Source: Mesorhizobium sp.
GTDB lineage: Bacteria > Pseudomonadota > Alphaproteobacteria > Rhizobiales > Rhizobiaceae
NCBI GenBank assembly: GCA_004963905.1
Contig: SUGL01000017.1
Span: forward strand, 1-64,000
Direction: 5' to 3'
DNA length: 64,000 nt
Shown in pieces: positions 8,527 to 17,064 of the stretch. Position 1 is the first letter of the stretch. Each line of letters begins with the position of its first letter. The notes beneath the pieces are model-generated. The model saw only the letters and a program-made list of their open reading frames with translations, had not been told where the DNA came from and made no database searches. The position numbers and the translations under genes were made by a program.

Positions 8527-9945
8527 GTGGAAGCCCAGGACACTGAGACGACCAGCACCAGGGCCGCCGACGAGCACCACGCCGACATCTACGGCGAGGA
8601 TGGCGCCGTCCGCTCCTCTTTCCTTGCCCAGATCGGCGCGGCCATCGCCGACCGTGATACGCTGACCCTCAAGCGTGAGGTCGACGATCTGCATCAGTCG
8701 GAACTGGGCGATCTGCTCGAGGCGCTGCATCCCGAACAGCGCCGCGCCCTGGTCGAGCTGCTCGGCTCCGATTTCGACTTCTCCGCGCTGACCGAGGTCG
8801 ACGAGGCGATCCGCCTCGACATCGTCGACAACCTGCCCAACGAGCAGATCGCGCAGGCGGTGCAGGAGCTCGATTCCGACGATGCCGTCTACATCCTCGA
8901 GGATCTCGACCAGGAAGACCAGGAAGAGATCCTCTCGCAGCTGCCCTTCACCGAACGCATCAGGCTGAGGCGCTCGCTCGACTATCCGGAAGAGACGGCC
9001 GGCCGGCGCATGCAGACGGAGTTCGTCGCCGTGCCGCCGTTCTGGACGATCGGCCAGACCATCGACTACATGCGCGAGGACAAGAACCTTCCGGAGCGCT
9101 TCAGCCAGATCTTCGTCATCGACCCGAGCTTCAAGCTGCTCGGCGCCATCGACCTCGACCAGATCCTGCGCACCAAGCGGGCTGTAAAGGTCGAGGAGGT
9201 GATGCACGAGACCCGGCATGCCATCCCGGCCACCATGGACCAGGAAGAGGCGGCGCGGGAATTCGAGCAGTACGACCTGCTCTCGGCCGCCGTGGTCGAC
9301 GAGAACGACCGACTGGTCGGCGTGCTCACCATCGACGACGTCGTCGACGTCATCCAGCAGGAAGCCGAGGAAGACTTGCTGCGCATGGGCGGTGTCGGCG
9401 ACGAAGAGCTGTCCGATACCGTGCTGGCGACGTCGCGCTCGCGCGTGCCGTGGCTGCTCGTCAATCTGCTGACGGCGTTCCTGGCGGCGTCGGTGATCGG
9501 CCTGTTCGACCGCACGATCGAGCATATCGTAGCGCTGGCGGTGCTGATGCCGATCGTCGCCGGCATGGGCGGCAATGCCGGATCGCAGACCATGACCGTC
9601 ACCGTGCGTGCGCTGGCGACGCGGGATCTCGACATCTACAACGCCGCCCGCATCGTCCGGCGCGAGTTGGGTGTGGGCTTCATCAACGGCATCGTGTTTG
9701 CCGTGCTGATCGGCATGGTCGCCGGGATCTGGTTCCACGATCCCAATCTCGGCGGCATCATCGCCGCGGCGATGATCATCAACATGTTCGCCGCGGCGCT
9801 GGCAGGCATCCTGATCCCGCTGCTGCTCGACCGCTTCAAGATCGATCCGGCGGTGGCCTCGGCCGTCTTCGTAACCACCGTCACCGACTGTGTCGGCTTC
9901 TTTGCTTTCCTTGGGCTGGCCACCTGGTGGTTCAGCATTCGCTAA
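8527..9945 (+). CDS. mgtE: magnesium transporter MgtE
   Basis: A 472-residue Mg2+ channel/transporter of the inner membrane. It has the N-terminal superhelical MgtE domain (to about 150, with DDAVYILEDLDQEDQEEIL), a tandem CBS pair (about 150-280) that senses cytosolic Mg2+, and five C-terminal membrane helices with the signature MPIVAGMGGNAGSQTMTV in the pore region. GTG at 8527 is preferred because GGAGG lies five bases upstream; a TTG at 8512 would add five residues but has no ribosome binding site. It stands alone between a repeat and a MerR regulator gene. Confidence 0.93.
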   Translation: MEAQDTETTSTRAADEHHADIYGEDGAVRSSFLAQIGAAIADRDTLTLKREVDDLHQSELGDLLEALHPEQRRALVELLGSDFDFSALTEVDEAIRLDIVDNLPNEQIAQAVQELDSDDAVYILEDLDQEDQEEILSQLPFTERIRLRRSLDYPEETAGRRMQTEFVAVPPFWTIGQTIDYMREDKNLPERFSQIFVIDPSFKLLGAIDLDQILRTKRAVKVEEVMHETRHAIPATMDQEEAAREFEQYDLLSAAVVDENDRLVGVLTIDDVVDVIQQEAEEDLLRMGGVGDEELSDTVLATSRSRVPWLLVNLLTAFLAASVIGLFDRTIEHIVALAVLMPIVAGMGGNAGSQTMTVTVRALATRDLDIYNAARIVRRELGVGFINGIVFAVLIGMVAGIWFHDPNLGGIIAAAMIINMFAAALAGILIPLLLDRFKIDPAVASAVFVTTVTDCVGFFAFLGLATWWFSIR

Positions 9946-9964
9946 AGCAACCGAGCGCCGTCAA

Positions 9965-9980
9965 TTGACTTTTACGTAAA
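9965..9980 (+). promoter_or_regulatory. predicted MerR-type operator/promoter
   Basis: TTGAC at 9965-9969 runs into the palindrome TTTACGTAAA at 9971-9980. A palindrome placed against a -35 element is characteristic of promoters controlled by MerR-family proteins, and a MerR gene starts about 120 bases downstream. Autoregulation is inferred from position. Confidence 0.5.
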
Positions 9981-10098
9981 TGCCGTGCGACGTTGCCTCG
10001 GGGTCAAGTGCCGATTCCAGCACATGACGGGGTTTTGATCGGAGGAAGGGCGACGCTCCAGCTTGGCGATGCCTGGACCTTTGGGCGTGGGAGCGAGA

Positions 10099-10485
10099 AT
10101 GCGGGAATATTACACGATCACCGAGCTGACGCGCGAGTTCGACGTGTCGACGCGGACGCTGCGGTTCTACGAGGACGAAGGGCTCGTGCAGCCGATCAGG
10201 CGCGGCCGCACCCGGCTGTTCCGTCCCTCCGACCGGCATCTCATCCGTCAGATCATGCGCGGAAAGCGGCTCGGCTTCTCGATCGCCGAGATCCGCGAGA
10301 TCATCCAGATGTACAAGGAGCCGCCGGGCGAGGTCGGCCAGCTCAAGCTGATGATCAGGCGCATCGAGGAAAAGCGCGAGGACCTGCGGCAGAAGCGGCG
10401 CGATCTCGAGGAAACGCTCGCCGAGCTCGACCAGGCCGAGGAGTCCTGCGTGGAGCGGCTGGCGGAACTTGGTGTGAATACGTGA
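10099..10485 (+). CDS. MerR family transcriptional regulator (LiuR-like)
   Basis: A 128-residue regulator starting MREYYTITELTREF at ATG 10099, which has GGGAG about six bases upstream; upstream TTG/ATG codons at 10063 and 10069 would add ten or so residues before the domain. The N-terminal winged helix-turn-helix is typical (VSTRTLRFYEDEGLVQP), followed by a long charged coiled coil (about 75-118) for dimerisation. No conserved cysteine cluster of metal-sensing MerR proteins is seen apart from a single late Cys. The pattern resembles LiuR-type regulators of branched-chain amino acid or fatty acid breakdown, but no such genes lie next to it. Confidence 0.82.
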   Translation: MREYYTITELTREFDVSTRTLRFYEDEGLVQPIRRGRTRLFRPSDRHLIRQIMRGKRLGFSIAEIREIIQMYKEPPGEVGQLKLMIRRIEEKREDLRQKRRDLEETLAELDQAEESCVERLAELGVNT

Positions 10486-10556
10486 AGCTCGGTGAGCCGG
10501 AGATTTGCAGGGCAACTATCGCAGACCTTCGAGATTAGCCGATGCCTCGCAGCTTC

Positions 10557-10736
10557 GTCATCCACGGGCGGAGCGGGAGCGAAGCGGACGCGCAGCCCCG
10601 AGGATCCATTCCGTGACTTAGCCGAGGGACGCAGCGGAGCAGAATTCTGCACCGTTGCAACGCCTATAGGTAACGGAATGGATTCTAGGGTCTGCGCGCG
10701 TCGCTTCGCTCCTTGCTCCGCCCTAGAATAACGAAG
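10557..10736. repeat. long inverted-repeat intergenic element, copy 1
   Basis: The segment begins CGTCATCCACGGGCGGAGCG and ends with the near-complement CTTGCTCCGCCCTAGAATAACG, with arms of about 60 bases around a centre of about 55 bases. Both arms contain GGAGCGGGAGCGAAGCGGACGC-like sequence and a GGATCCATTCCGT/ACGGAATGGATTC pair. Related copies lie at 25522-25837. Just after it, 10755-10797 holds two imperfect copies of a 20-base unit containing AGGTGTGCGGT. The whole gap 10486-10831 otherwise shows no gene. Confidence 0.7.
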
Positions 10737-10831
10737 TCGCGGATGCTCCTGCCAATCGCCGAGGTGTGCGGTTGCCATCGCCTAGGTGTGCGGTCTGATC
10801 GCACCAGGCAGCCGTCATTGCAGGCGCTGCC

Positions 10832-11302
10832 TCAAATCCAGCGCCGGACCCGCTTGGCGTAATCCCGATATTTCTTGCCGAACTTTGCCGTCAGCATCTT
10901 TTCCTCCTTCTCGATCGCCATCTTCTGCGTCGCGAAGGCGGCGAGGAAGGCGAAGATCAGGAACCAGGCGATGCCGGTGATGAAGGCGACGCCGATCAAC
11001 AGCAGCGTGTTGGCGAGATACATCGGGTTGCGGGTGATGCCGAAGGGGCCGGACGTCACCAGATGGTCGGGCTCGGCATTGGGATTGAGCGTCGTTTTCG
11101 CGCGCACCATGGTGCGGATCGCCGTGACCCAAAGTGCTGCGACGCCGAACAGCGCCACCCAGCCGGCGCCGACCAGTATGTCGCCGAAGATGTCGCCGAT
11201 CCAGGGCAGCGGGTAGAGCATGCCGAGCACGACGCTGAGCGCGATCGCCACGACATAGATCACGGGCGGCCAGGGGATGATCCCATGCTTTGGTTCGGTC
11301 AT
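10832..11302 (-). CDS. isoprenylcysteine methyltransferase-like membrane protein
   Basis: A 156-residue membrane protein with about four helices. The C-terminal half holds the ICMT/PEMT-type signature GPFGITRNPMYLANTLLLIG and a following EKEEKMLTAKFGKKYRDY segment, which in this family form the S-adenosylmethionine and lipid-substrate sites. The natural substrate in bacteria is usually unknown, since they lack prenylated CAAX proteins. ATG at 11302 has GGAGGA upstream and overlaps the stop of the preceding acyltransferase gene by four bases (ATGA), so the two are translationally coupled. Confidence 0.8.
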   Translation of the reverse strand: MTEPKHGIIPWPPVIYVVAIALSVVLGMLYPLPWIGDIFGDILVGAGWVALFGVAALWVTAIRTMVRAKTTLNPNAEPDHLVTSGPFGITRNPMYLANTLLLIGVAFITGIAWFLIFAFLAAFATQKMAIEKEEKMLTAKFGKKYRDYAKRVRRWI

Positions 11303-12303
11303 TGCTGTCCTCCCTCCATCTTGCTTTCCGTCGCCGCGGTGCAGGTGCTCGCGAGATCGGCAAGATGCGACTTCCAGATCTCGGTCTGGTCGTTGCTGTA
11401 AAGCTTGTCGAGAGACCCTTCGCCCTTCAGCGTGTCCAGCATGCAGCCACAATAGCTGGAACAGAACGTCGTGTCCCGTTGCTGTTCGCAGGACGTCTGG
11501 CAGGCTTTCAGGAAGCCGGCGTCCTTGTCTTGCGGCGGTGCCGGCATGACCTGCGAAAGCAGCCAGACCGAGCCGAACAGCACCGGCTGATGGACGAGGT
11601 AGAAGGCAAGGCTGTGCCGGCCGATGAAGACAAGCGGATTGGACCAACGGCCGGGCATCCAGGTCCCCAGCCGGGCGAGAAGCCCGGAGGCTGAAGCGAG
11701 CTTGACGGCCGCGATACCCGCAAGCACCGGGCCGAACCATGGAAACAGCGGCACATAGTCGTTTGAGCGCGGGTTGGTCGCCGACAGCCCGACCCACCAC
11801 AGCACCGGGTGATCGAAGGCTTCCGAGCGCAGGTAATAGGGCGCCGCGATCACAGCCGCCGCGACAATTGCCGTCAGCAGCGCCGGCAGCCTAAGGAAGG
11901 CGAGGCCGAGCAGGCTCGCCAGCGCAATCTCATGCAGGATGCCGAAGAAGATGAAGCCGTCCGGCGTGGCGATGTAGGTGACGGCCGAGATGGCGATCGC
12001 CGCTACCGCGACCATGGCGAAACGCTTCCAGAAACCCGGCCAGCGAATCTGGCGGCCATGCGCGAGGAACAGGCTGACGCCGACCAGGAACAGGAAGGTC
12101 GAGGCGATGCAGCGCGCATAGAGCTTCCACCAGCCGAAGGCGGTCAGGCCGGGCGTGGTGTAGCCGAAATTCTCGAGATCCCAGGTGAAGTGGTAGCTTG
12201 CCATCGCGATCAGCGCGATGCCGCGCAGGATGTCGATGGCGGCGATGCGGCTGTGTTTCGGCGCGTCCTGAACGGCTTCGCTCGTCGTTTGAAGGCTCAT
12301 CAT
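11299..12303 (-). CDS. HGSNAT-like (DUF1624) membrane acyltransferase with cysteine-rich tail
   Basis: A 334-residue polytopic membrane protein. The start (RIAAIDILRGIALIAMASYH) is the hallmark of the heparan-alpha-glucosaminide N-acetyltransferase/OpgC-like group, in which acyl groups are moved across the membrane to sugars. About eight hydrophobic segments run to residue 265, including IGRHSLAFYLVHQPVLFGS. The last 65 residues form a separate soluble tail with six cysteines (CQTSC, CSSYCGC, C near the end). The acceptor is not known. It is the first gene of a coupled pair with the ICMT-like gene. Confidence 0.8.
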   Translation of the reverse strand: MMSLQTTSEAVQDAPKHSRIAAIDILRGIALIAMASYHFTWDLENFGYTTPGLTAFGWWKLYARCIASTFLFLVGVSLFLAHGRQIRWPGFWKRFAMVAVAAIAISAVTYIATPDGFIFFGILHEIALASLLGLAFLRLPALLTAIVAAAVIAAPYYLRSEAFDHPVLWWVGLSATNPRSNDYVPLFPWFGPVLAGIAAVKLASASGLLARLGTWMPGRWSNPLVFIGRHSLAFYLVHQPVLFGSVWLLSQVMPAPPQDKDAGFLKACQTSCEQQRDTTFCSSYCGCMLDTLKGEGSLDKLYSNDQTEIWKSHLADLASTCTAATESKMEGGQQ

Positions 12304-12515
12304 CTCGCAATCCGATTCAGTCGTGCCAAACGACTATCACGGTTCGCGCGAACAGCAGAGGGGCCGCTGCCACTCGGGGAATGGCGCGCCGCTTTAGGCC
12401 AGCGGCGGAAAGCCTTTGGCCGGCTTCGCTTTTCGGCCTCTCGGAGTCGGTTTCCTGCTACCGGTCCGGCTGTGGTCCGGCCAGATTTGTCGGGCGATTC
12501 ACTTTCGGAGGGCCG

Positions 12516-13715
12516 ATGTCCACCCATGTGCGCCATCCGATCTGGCTTCCGGCGCTGCGGCCAGCCGATGCGCGCACCTTCGCTTCGCTCTATGCGGTCG
12601 AATCCTTTGCCCGCGCCACGATCTCCAGCGTCATCCCGATCCAGGCCTACGAGATCCTGCACAACGAGCAGATCGTCTCGATCCTCTACACCGTCGTCTC
12701 GCTGCTCGGGCTTTCGGTGACGCTGTTCATGCCGATGCTGATCCGCCGCTTCGCGCGGCGCTGGGTCTATACGGCCGGCTGCCTGATGCTGGCGATCGGC
12801 TCGGTGTTCTTCGTCACCCACACGCTGCCGGGACAACTCGCCGGCATGCTCTGCCGCGTCATGGGTGCGAGCGCGCTGTCCATCACGCTCAACCTCTACA
12901 TTATGGATCACATCCGCAAGACCGACTTCATGCAGGCGGAGTCGCTGCGCATGGCCTGGTCGATGTTTGCCTGGACGGGTGGACCGACGCTCGGCATCTT
13001 CCTCTACACGCGCTTCGGCATCTATGCCGCGCATGGCGCGGTCGTGGCTTTCGCGCTGGCGCTGCTCGCGCTGTTTTGGGCCTACCGGCTGGGCGACAAC
13101 CCGTCGATCCGTCCCGGCAAGAGCCGGCCGGCCAATCCGCTCGCCAATATCGGCCGTTTCGTCGCGCAGCCGCGGCTGCGCCTCGCCTGGCTGATCGCCT
13201 TCGGCCGCTCCTGCTTCTGGACGACCTTCTTCGTCTACGGTCCGCTGTTCATGGTGATCACCGGCGAGGGCAAGCTTGCCGGCGGGGTGCTGGTGTCGGC
13301 GGGCAACGCGCTGCTGTTCATGGCGATCTTCTGGGGCAAGGCGGGAAAGCGTTTCGGCGGCCGCCGCACCATGACCTTCGCCTATTTCGCCATGGCGGCG
13401 ATGCTTTTCGCGGCCGGCGGCGTCGGCGAAGCCGCGCCGCTGCTCACCGCCGCCTTCCTGCTTTGCGGCGCCTTGTTCACCATCGCGCTCGACGCGCTGG
13501 GCTCGACCGCCTTCATGCGCTCGGTGCGCTCTTATGAACGGGCGCAGATGGCGGCGGTCTACCGCACCTATCTCGATTTTTCCGAGCTGACGCCGCCGCT
13601 GGTCTATTCGGTGGTGCTCTCTTTCTTCGGTCTCGGGTCGGTGTTCGTCACGCTCGGCCTGTTGGCCGCCTTTTGCGGCTTCTTCACCTGGCGCTATCTG
13701 CCGAAGTCGTTTTGA
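12516..13715 (+). CDS. MFS family transporter
   Basis: A 399-residue major facilitator superfamily carrier with about 12 predicted membrane helices. ATG at 12516 is chosen because CGGAGGG lies just upstream; the frame is open further upstream but without membrane or family features. The sequence starts MSTHVRHPIWLPALRPADAR and the loop after helix 2 (FMPMLIRRFARRWVY) resembles the MFS motif A region only loosely. The substrate cannot be read from the sequence. It is divergent from the acyltransferase gene and overlaps the convergent Rieske oxygenase gene by 32 bases at the 3' end. Confidence 0.88.
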   Translation: MSTHVRHPIWLPALRPADARTFASLYAVESFARATISSVIPIQAYEILHNEQIVSILYTVVSLLGLSVTLFMPMLIRRFARRWVYTAGCLMLAIGSVFFVTHTLPGQLAGMLCRVMGASALSITLNLYIMDHIRKTDFMQAESLRMAWSMFAWTGGPTLGIFLYTRFGIYAAHGAVVAFALALLALFWAYRLGDNPSIRPGKSRPANPLANIGRFVAQPRLRLAWLIAFGRSCFWTTFFVYGPLFMVITGEGKLAGGVLVSAGNALLFMAIFWGKAGKRFGGRRTMTFAYFAMAAMLFAAGGVGEAAPLLTAAFLLCGALFTIALDALGSTAFMRSVRSYERAQMAAVYRTYLDFSELTPPLVYSVVLSFFGLGSVFVTLGLLAAFCGFFTWRYLPKSF

Positions 13716-14886
13716 CTGAGGACTGAAATGCCGCGTGGCGCCCGCGCACCCACTCGTGGAAGCGGCGCAAATCATATTCCTCGGGCATCAGCACGCCGGC
13801 TTCGTGACGGGTCGAGCGCAGGCCCTTCTGGTTGACCTCGCAGATCGCGGCGTCCTCCTCCAGCACCTGGGTGCCGAAGGCGACGATGTTGTCGATATCG
13901 GTTTGTGCGAGCGCTTCCGGCGCGAAAAGCCATTCGGCGGTGAGCTCGGTCTGCTCGGGCCCGAGCGGGGCGAGCCGCACCGTGCGGACATAATCGACAT
14001 GGCCGACGATGAACATCGAGGGCAGCGACGTGGCGTAGGTCTGGCCGGCGGCGCGCTCGGCCGGCGTCAGGCCGGCAAAGACCGGTCCATGGACACGTCC
14101 GTCGCACGACCAGGTCTCGGCGCCGGCGCGCAGACCGCCGGAAAACTCCGGCGCGTCGTTGTCGGCGTGGCGCGCCCATTCCGGATCGTCGTGCCTCGCC
14201 ATCAGGCCGCGGCCGTAGATCGGCACCAGCCGCGACAGGTCCTTATGCACGCCCGGGCAGTGCAGGCACTCGTTGAAGTTCTCCCAGAAAATCTTCCAGT
14301 TGCAGTTCATCACCTTGCTGAGCCGATGCCCGGTGACGAGCGTCTCCAGCGGCCAGTTTGAGAGATTGCCGGAGGCGGGATCGAAGGAGGCTTCCGCCGA
14401 GCCGCCGGCATCTTCGGCAAGATTGACGAAGACGAAACCTCGCCAGACCGACAGCGCCACCCGGTAGAGCGGGTAATCGGCCTTGTCGAAGCCTTCGGGC
14501 AGCGATTTCGACGGCACCCGCATCAGGTCACCGCGCAGCGAGTAGGACCAGGCATGGTAGGGGCAGGTGAGCAGCCTTGCCTTCAGCCGCCCAGCGCTTT
14601 CCTGGCAAAGCTGCGAGCCGCGATGCCGGCAGGTGTTGTGGAAGGCGCGCAAGCTCCCGGTCTCGTCGCGCAGCACGACAACCTCCTGCGAGCCGATGCG
14701 CACGGTGCGGAAAGCGAGGGGTTCCGCAATATCGGCCTCGCGGCAAACCATCAGCCAGCTGCGGTACCAGATCGCTTCGAGATCGCGCTGGTAAGCATCG
14801 GCTTCACGATACGCCGTTGCAGGCAATGTCGGCTCGAGGCGGGTCAGGCCATTGTAGGGATCGCGTTCACTCGGCTTCGGCTGCAT
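13684..14886 (-). CDS. Rieske aromatic-ring-hydroxylating-type oxygenase, alpha subunit (betaine demethylase-like)
   Basis: A 400-residue terminal oxygenase. The Rieske [2Fe-2S] ligands are clear: CRHRG, 17 residues on CPYHAW. The mononuclear iron site is seen in ENFNECLHCPGVH, with a plausible acidic ligand near EEYDLRRFHEW. Length and the overall pattern fit the subgroup that demethylates quaternary amines (GbcA, Stc2) better than ring dioxygenases, but substrate is inference. ATG at 14886 has GGGAG upstream. No reductase or ferredoxin gene is adjacent, so electrons must come from elsewhere. Confidence 0.85.
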   Translation of the reverse strand: MQPKPSERDPYNGLTRLEPTLPATAYREADAYQRDLEAIWYRSWLMVCREADIAEPLAFRTVRIGSQEVVVLRDETGSLRAFHNTCRHRGSQLCQESAGRLKARLLTCPYHAWSYSLRGDLMRVPSKSLPEGFDKADYPLYRVALSVWRGFVFVNLAEDAGGSAEASFDPASGNLSNWPLETLVTGHRLSKVMNCNWKIFWENFNECLHCPGVHKDLSRLVPIYGRGLMARHDDPEWARHADNDAPEFSGGLRAGAETWSCDGRVHGPVFAGLTPAERAAGQTYATSLPSMFIVGHVDYVRTVRLAPLGPEQTELTAEWLFAPEALAQTDIDNIVAFGTQVLEEDAAICEVNQKGLRSTRHEAGVLMPEEYDLRRFHEWVRGRHAAFQSSVKTTSADSAR

Positions 14887-15021
14887 CGGTTTCTCCCTGG
14901 CTGCCGACAGCCGACACCCGGGCCGGGCCGTTGTCAATTGCCGGGCATTGTGGTGTCCCGGCACCGCCCTTAAGGTCGGTTGCCGATACCGGCGCTTGCC
15001 GGCTGGCCAAGGTCGCAGAGC

Positions 15022-15708
15022 ATGCCTGCAAGAACGATGTCGCTTACCGAGGAACTGGTCGCTCGCTGTTATCGCGTGGTCGAGGACCCCGGACCCGATC
15101 CTGACGCGCAGCATCTTTCCGACGGTGACTATGAAACCATGCTCGATGCATTCGAGGCCGAGCTTCCCGCAACTGAGCCGCTATGGCTGTTCGGCTATGG
15201 CTCGTTGATCTGGAAGCCGGAGATCGAGCATGTCGAAGAGCGCGTTGCCGTGGCGCGCGGCTGGCATCGCTCCTTCTGCATGAAGATGACGCGCTGGCGC
15301 GGCACCAAGGAGCAGCCGGGCCTGATGATGGCGCTGGATCGCGGCGGGCAGTGCAAGGGTGTCGCCTTCCGACTGAACGGTAACGACCGCCGGCAGGCAC
15401 TGGATAAGCTTTTCCGGCGCGAGATGACGCTGAAGCCGACAAGCTATCATCCTCGGCTCCTCAACCTGACGAGCAACGCCGGACGCTTCCGGGCGCTGGC
15501 GTTTGTGATCAATCGCAAAGGCACGACCTATGCCGGTCCGATCGAGGAGAAGGTGGTGGTCGAGCGGCTGGCGACATCCTGCGGCCATTGGGGCTCGGGC
15601 GCGGACTATCTCTACAATACGGTGAAGAACCTCGAGCAGCGCGGCATTCACGACCGCCATTTGTGGCGATTGCAGCAGTTGGTTGCCGAGCGGATCGCCG
15701 CCTCTTAA
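15022..15708 (+). CDS. gamma-glutamylcyclotransferase (ChaC family)
   Basis: A 228-residue protein of the ChaC family, which degrades glutathione to 5-oxoproline and Cys-Gly in the cytoplasm. The diagnostic loop FGYGSLIWKP lies near residue 57 and the conserved segment LFRREM, which holds the likely catalytic glutamate, near 135. LASSCGHWG-like and DYLYNTV segments at the C-terminus are also shared with the family. ATG at 15022 is chosen; a second ATG at 15037 and a TTG at 14980 are possible. It is divergent from the Rieske gene. Confidence 0.88.
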   Translation: MPARTMSLTEELVARCYRVVEDPGPDPDAQHLSDGDYETMLDAFEAELPATEPLWLFGYGSLIWKPEIEHVEERVAVARGWHRSFCMKMTRWRGTKEQPGLMMALDRGGQCKGVAFRLNGNDRRQALDKLFRREMTLKPTSYHPRLLNLTSNAGRFRALAFVINRKGTTYAGPIEEKVVVERLATSCGHWGSGADYLYNTVKNLEQRGIHDRHLWRLQQLVAERIAAS

Positions 15709-15709
15709 A

Positions 15710-15754
15710 GCATGTCTCCCGAAAGTGGGAACCGGTTTCGGGACAAAGACATGC
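15710..15754. repeat. short dispersed palindromic repeat, copy 2
   Basis: An inverted repeat with outer arms GCATGTC/GACATGC and inner arms CCCGAAA/TTTCGGG lies directly after the ChaC-like gene stop codon. It matches the elements at 8436-8480 and 44233-44280. Its location suggests it may double as a transcription end. Confidence 0.6.
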
Positions 15755-15848
15755 GTGGGGTCAGAAACCCAAACCCGTGCCGCAATCACGCTGCGGCGTG
15801 ACGGAATTTGGTTTGCCGGGCGCGGCGATTCTGCCTATAGTCGAGGGC

Positions 15849-16023
15849 GTCGTCGGTTCCGTTTTTGGAGCCAAGAGGGAATGCGGTGAGGGCGATGTTC
15901 CTGCCCAAAGCCGTGGCTGCCCCCGCAACTGTGTGCGGTAGTCCTCTCCAAAACCACTGAGGATTTTTCCTCGGGAAGGTGGGGAAGGGCGCGGATCCGC
16001 GAGCCAGGAGACCTGCCGGCGAC
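15849..16023 (+). ncRNA. cobalamin (AdoCbl) riboswitch
   Basis: The closing stem GTCGTCGG (15849-15856) pairs with CCGGCGAC (16016-16023). The core holds the conserved AGGGAATGCGGTG, GGCTGCCCCCGCAACTGT and CACTG segments, a GGGAAGG segment, and the B12 box GAGCCAGGAGACCTGCC at 16001-16017. It ends 48 bases before cbtB, so it should lower expression of the cobalt transporter genes, and perhaps the cob genes behind them, when coenzyme B12 is abundant. Confidence 0.95.
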
Positions 16024-16071
16024 GGGAAAGTTGACTTCGATGCCCTCGGGTGGAGGGCGAAAGGACCAGAC

Positions 16072-16251
16072 ATGAATACCGCTTCCGTCTCCCTCGGCGC
16101 CTCCGTCTCCTCGCAGTCGCGCACCATGCAGCTGGCCCTGGCCGCGCTGCTCGGCATTTTCGTCGTCGGCTTTGTCGGCTTCTCGCATATCGATGCGGTC
16201 CACAACGCCGCCCACGACTATCGCCATTCGATGGCTTTTCCCTGCCACTGA
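16072..16251 (+). CDS. cbtB: cobalt transporter subunit CbtB
   Basis: A 59-residue single-pass membrane protein starting at ATG 16072 behind GGACCAGAC. One hydrophobic helix (about residues 20-38) is followed by a histidine-rich tail (HIDAVHNAAHDYRHS, ending PCH) that can bind cobalt. CbtB forms a cobalt importer with CbtA in alphaproteobacteria, typically behind a B12 riboswitch, exactly as here. The frame is open upstream into the riboswitch, but those codons would not be used. Confidence 0.92.
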   Translation: MNTASVSLGASVSSQSRTMQLALAALLGIFVVGFVGFSHIDAVHNAAHDYRHSMAFPCH

Positions 16252-16266
16252 GCAAGGCCTGATATC

Positions 16267-17064
16267 ATGAATCTGTTTCGCAACGTCGTGTTCATCGCGG
16301 CGATCGCGGGGCTCGTAGCGGGCATAGCGCTCGCCTGCATGCAGGCCTATGCGACCGTGCCACTGATCCTGAAGGCGGAAGTCTATGAAAAGGCCGGCGG
16401 CGGTCATCACCACGATCACGCCGCGGTCAGTACGAGCAGCACTGCAATGAGTTCGGCCGCTCCGGCGGACAACGCAATGAGCAGCGCGGCTCCGGCGCCG
16501 GCCGAAGCGGCCGCTCCGGCCGAGGACGAGGGCTGGGCGCCTGCCGACGGCTTCGAGCGCTTCGCCTTCAACGTCGTCGCCAACATCGTCACCGGCATCG
16601 GCTTCGCGCTGATCCTGGTCGCGGTCTCCGAATTCGCCGGCGGCATCGGCAACTGGCGCCAGGGCGTGTTCTGGGGCCTTGCCGGTTTCGCGGTTTTCAC
16701 CCTGGCGCCCGGCCTCGGTCTGCCGCCCGAACTGCCGGCGATGCCCGCGGCCGAGCTTTTGCCGCGCCAGATCTGGTGGATTTCGACGGTGGCCGCGACG
16801 GCCGCCGGGCTCGGTTTGATCGCTTTCCGAAAGTCGCTGCCGCTGGCCATCTTGGGCGTTGCGCTGATCGTGGCGCCGCACATTGTCGGTGCGCCACAGC
16901 CGGAAAGCTTCGAAACGGCAATTCCGGAAGGCCTGCATCACCAGTTCGTCGTCGCGGTGACGCTCACCGATCTGGTGTTCTGGCTGGTGCTGGGCGCCGT
17001 TGTCGGCGTGGTGCGCGGCCGCTTCACCGGCACGGCGACCAGCCTGCGCGGTAGCTTTGCCTGA
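16267..17064 (+). CDS. cbtA: cobalt transporter subunit CbtA
   Basis: A 265-residue membrane protein with about five helices, the pore partner of CbtB for cobalt uptake. The N-terminal helix (residues 5-33) is followed by a periplasmic or cytosolic loop with a metal-binding cluster GGGHHHDH and an Ala/Ser/Pro-rich linker containing a repeated SSAAPA unit. Later helices include conserved LPPELPAMPAAELLPRQ and a C-terminal LHHQF. It follows cbtB by 15 bases and overlaps the predicted cobU start by eight bases. Confidence 0.92.
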   Translation: MNLFRNVVFIAAIAGLVAGIALACMQAYATVPLILKAEVYEKAGGGHHHDHAAVSTSSTAMSSAAPADNAMSSAAPAPAEAAAPAEDEGWAPADGFERFAFNVVANIVTGIGFALILVAVSEFAGGIGNWRQGVFWGLAGFAVFTLAPGLGLPPELPAMPAAELLPRQIWWISTVAATAAGLGLIAFRKSLPLAILGVALIVAPHIVGAPQPESFETAIPEGLHHQFVVAVTLTDLVFWLVLGAVVGVVRGRFTGTATSLRGSFA

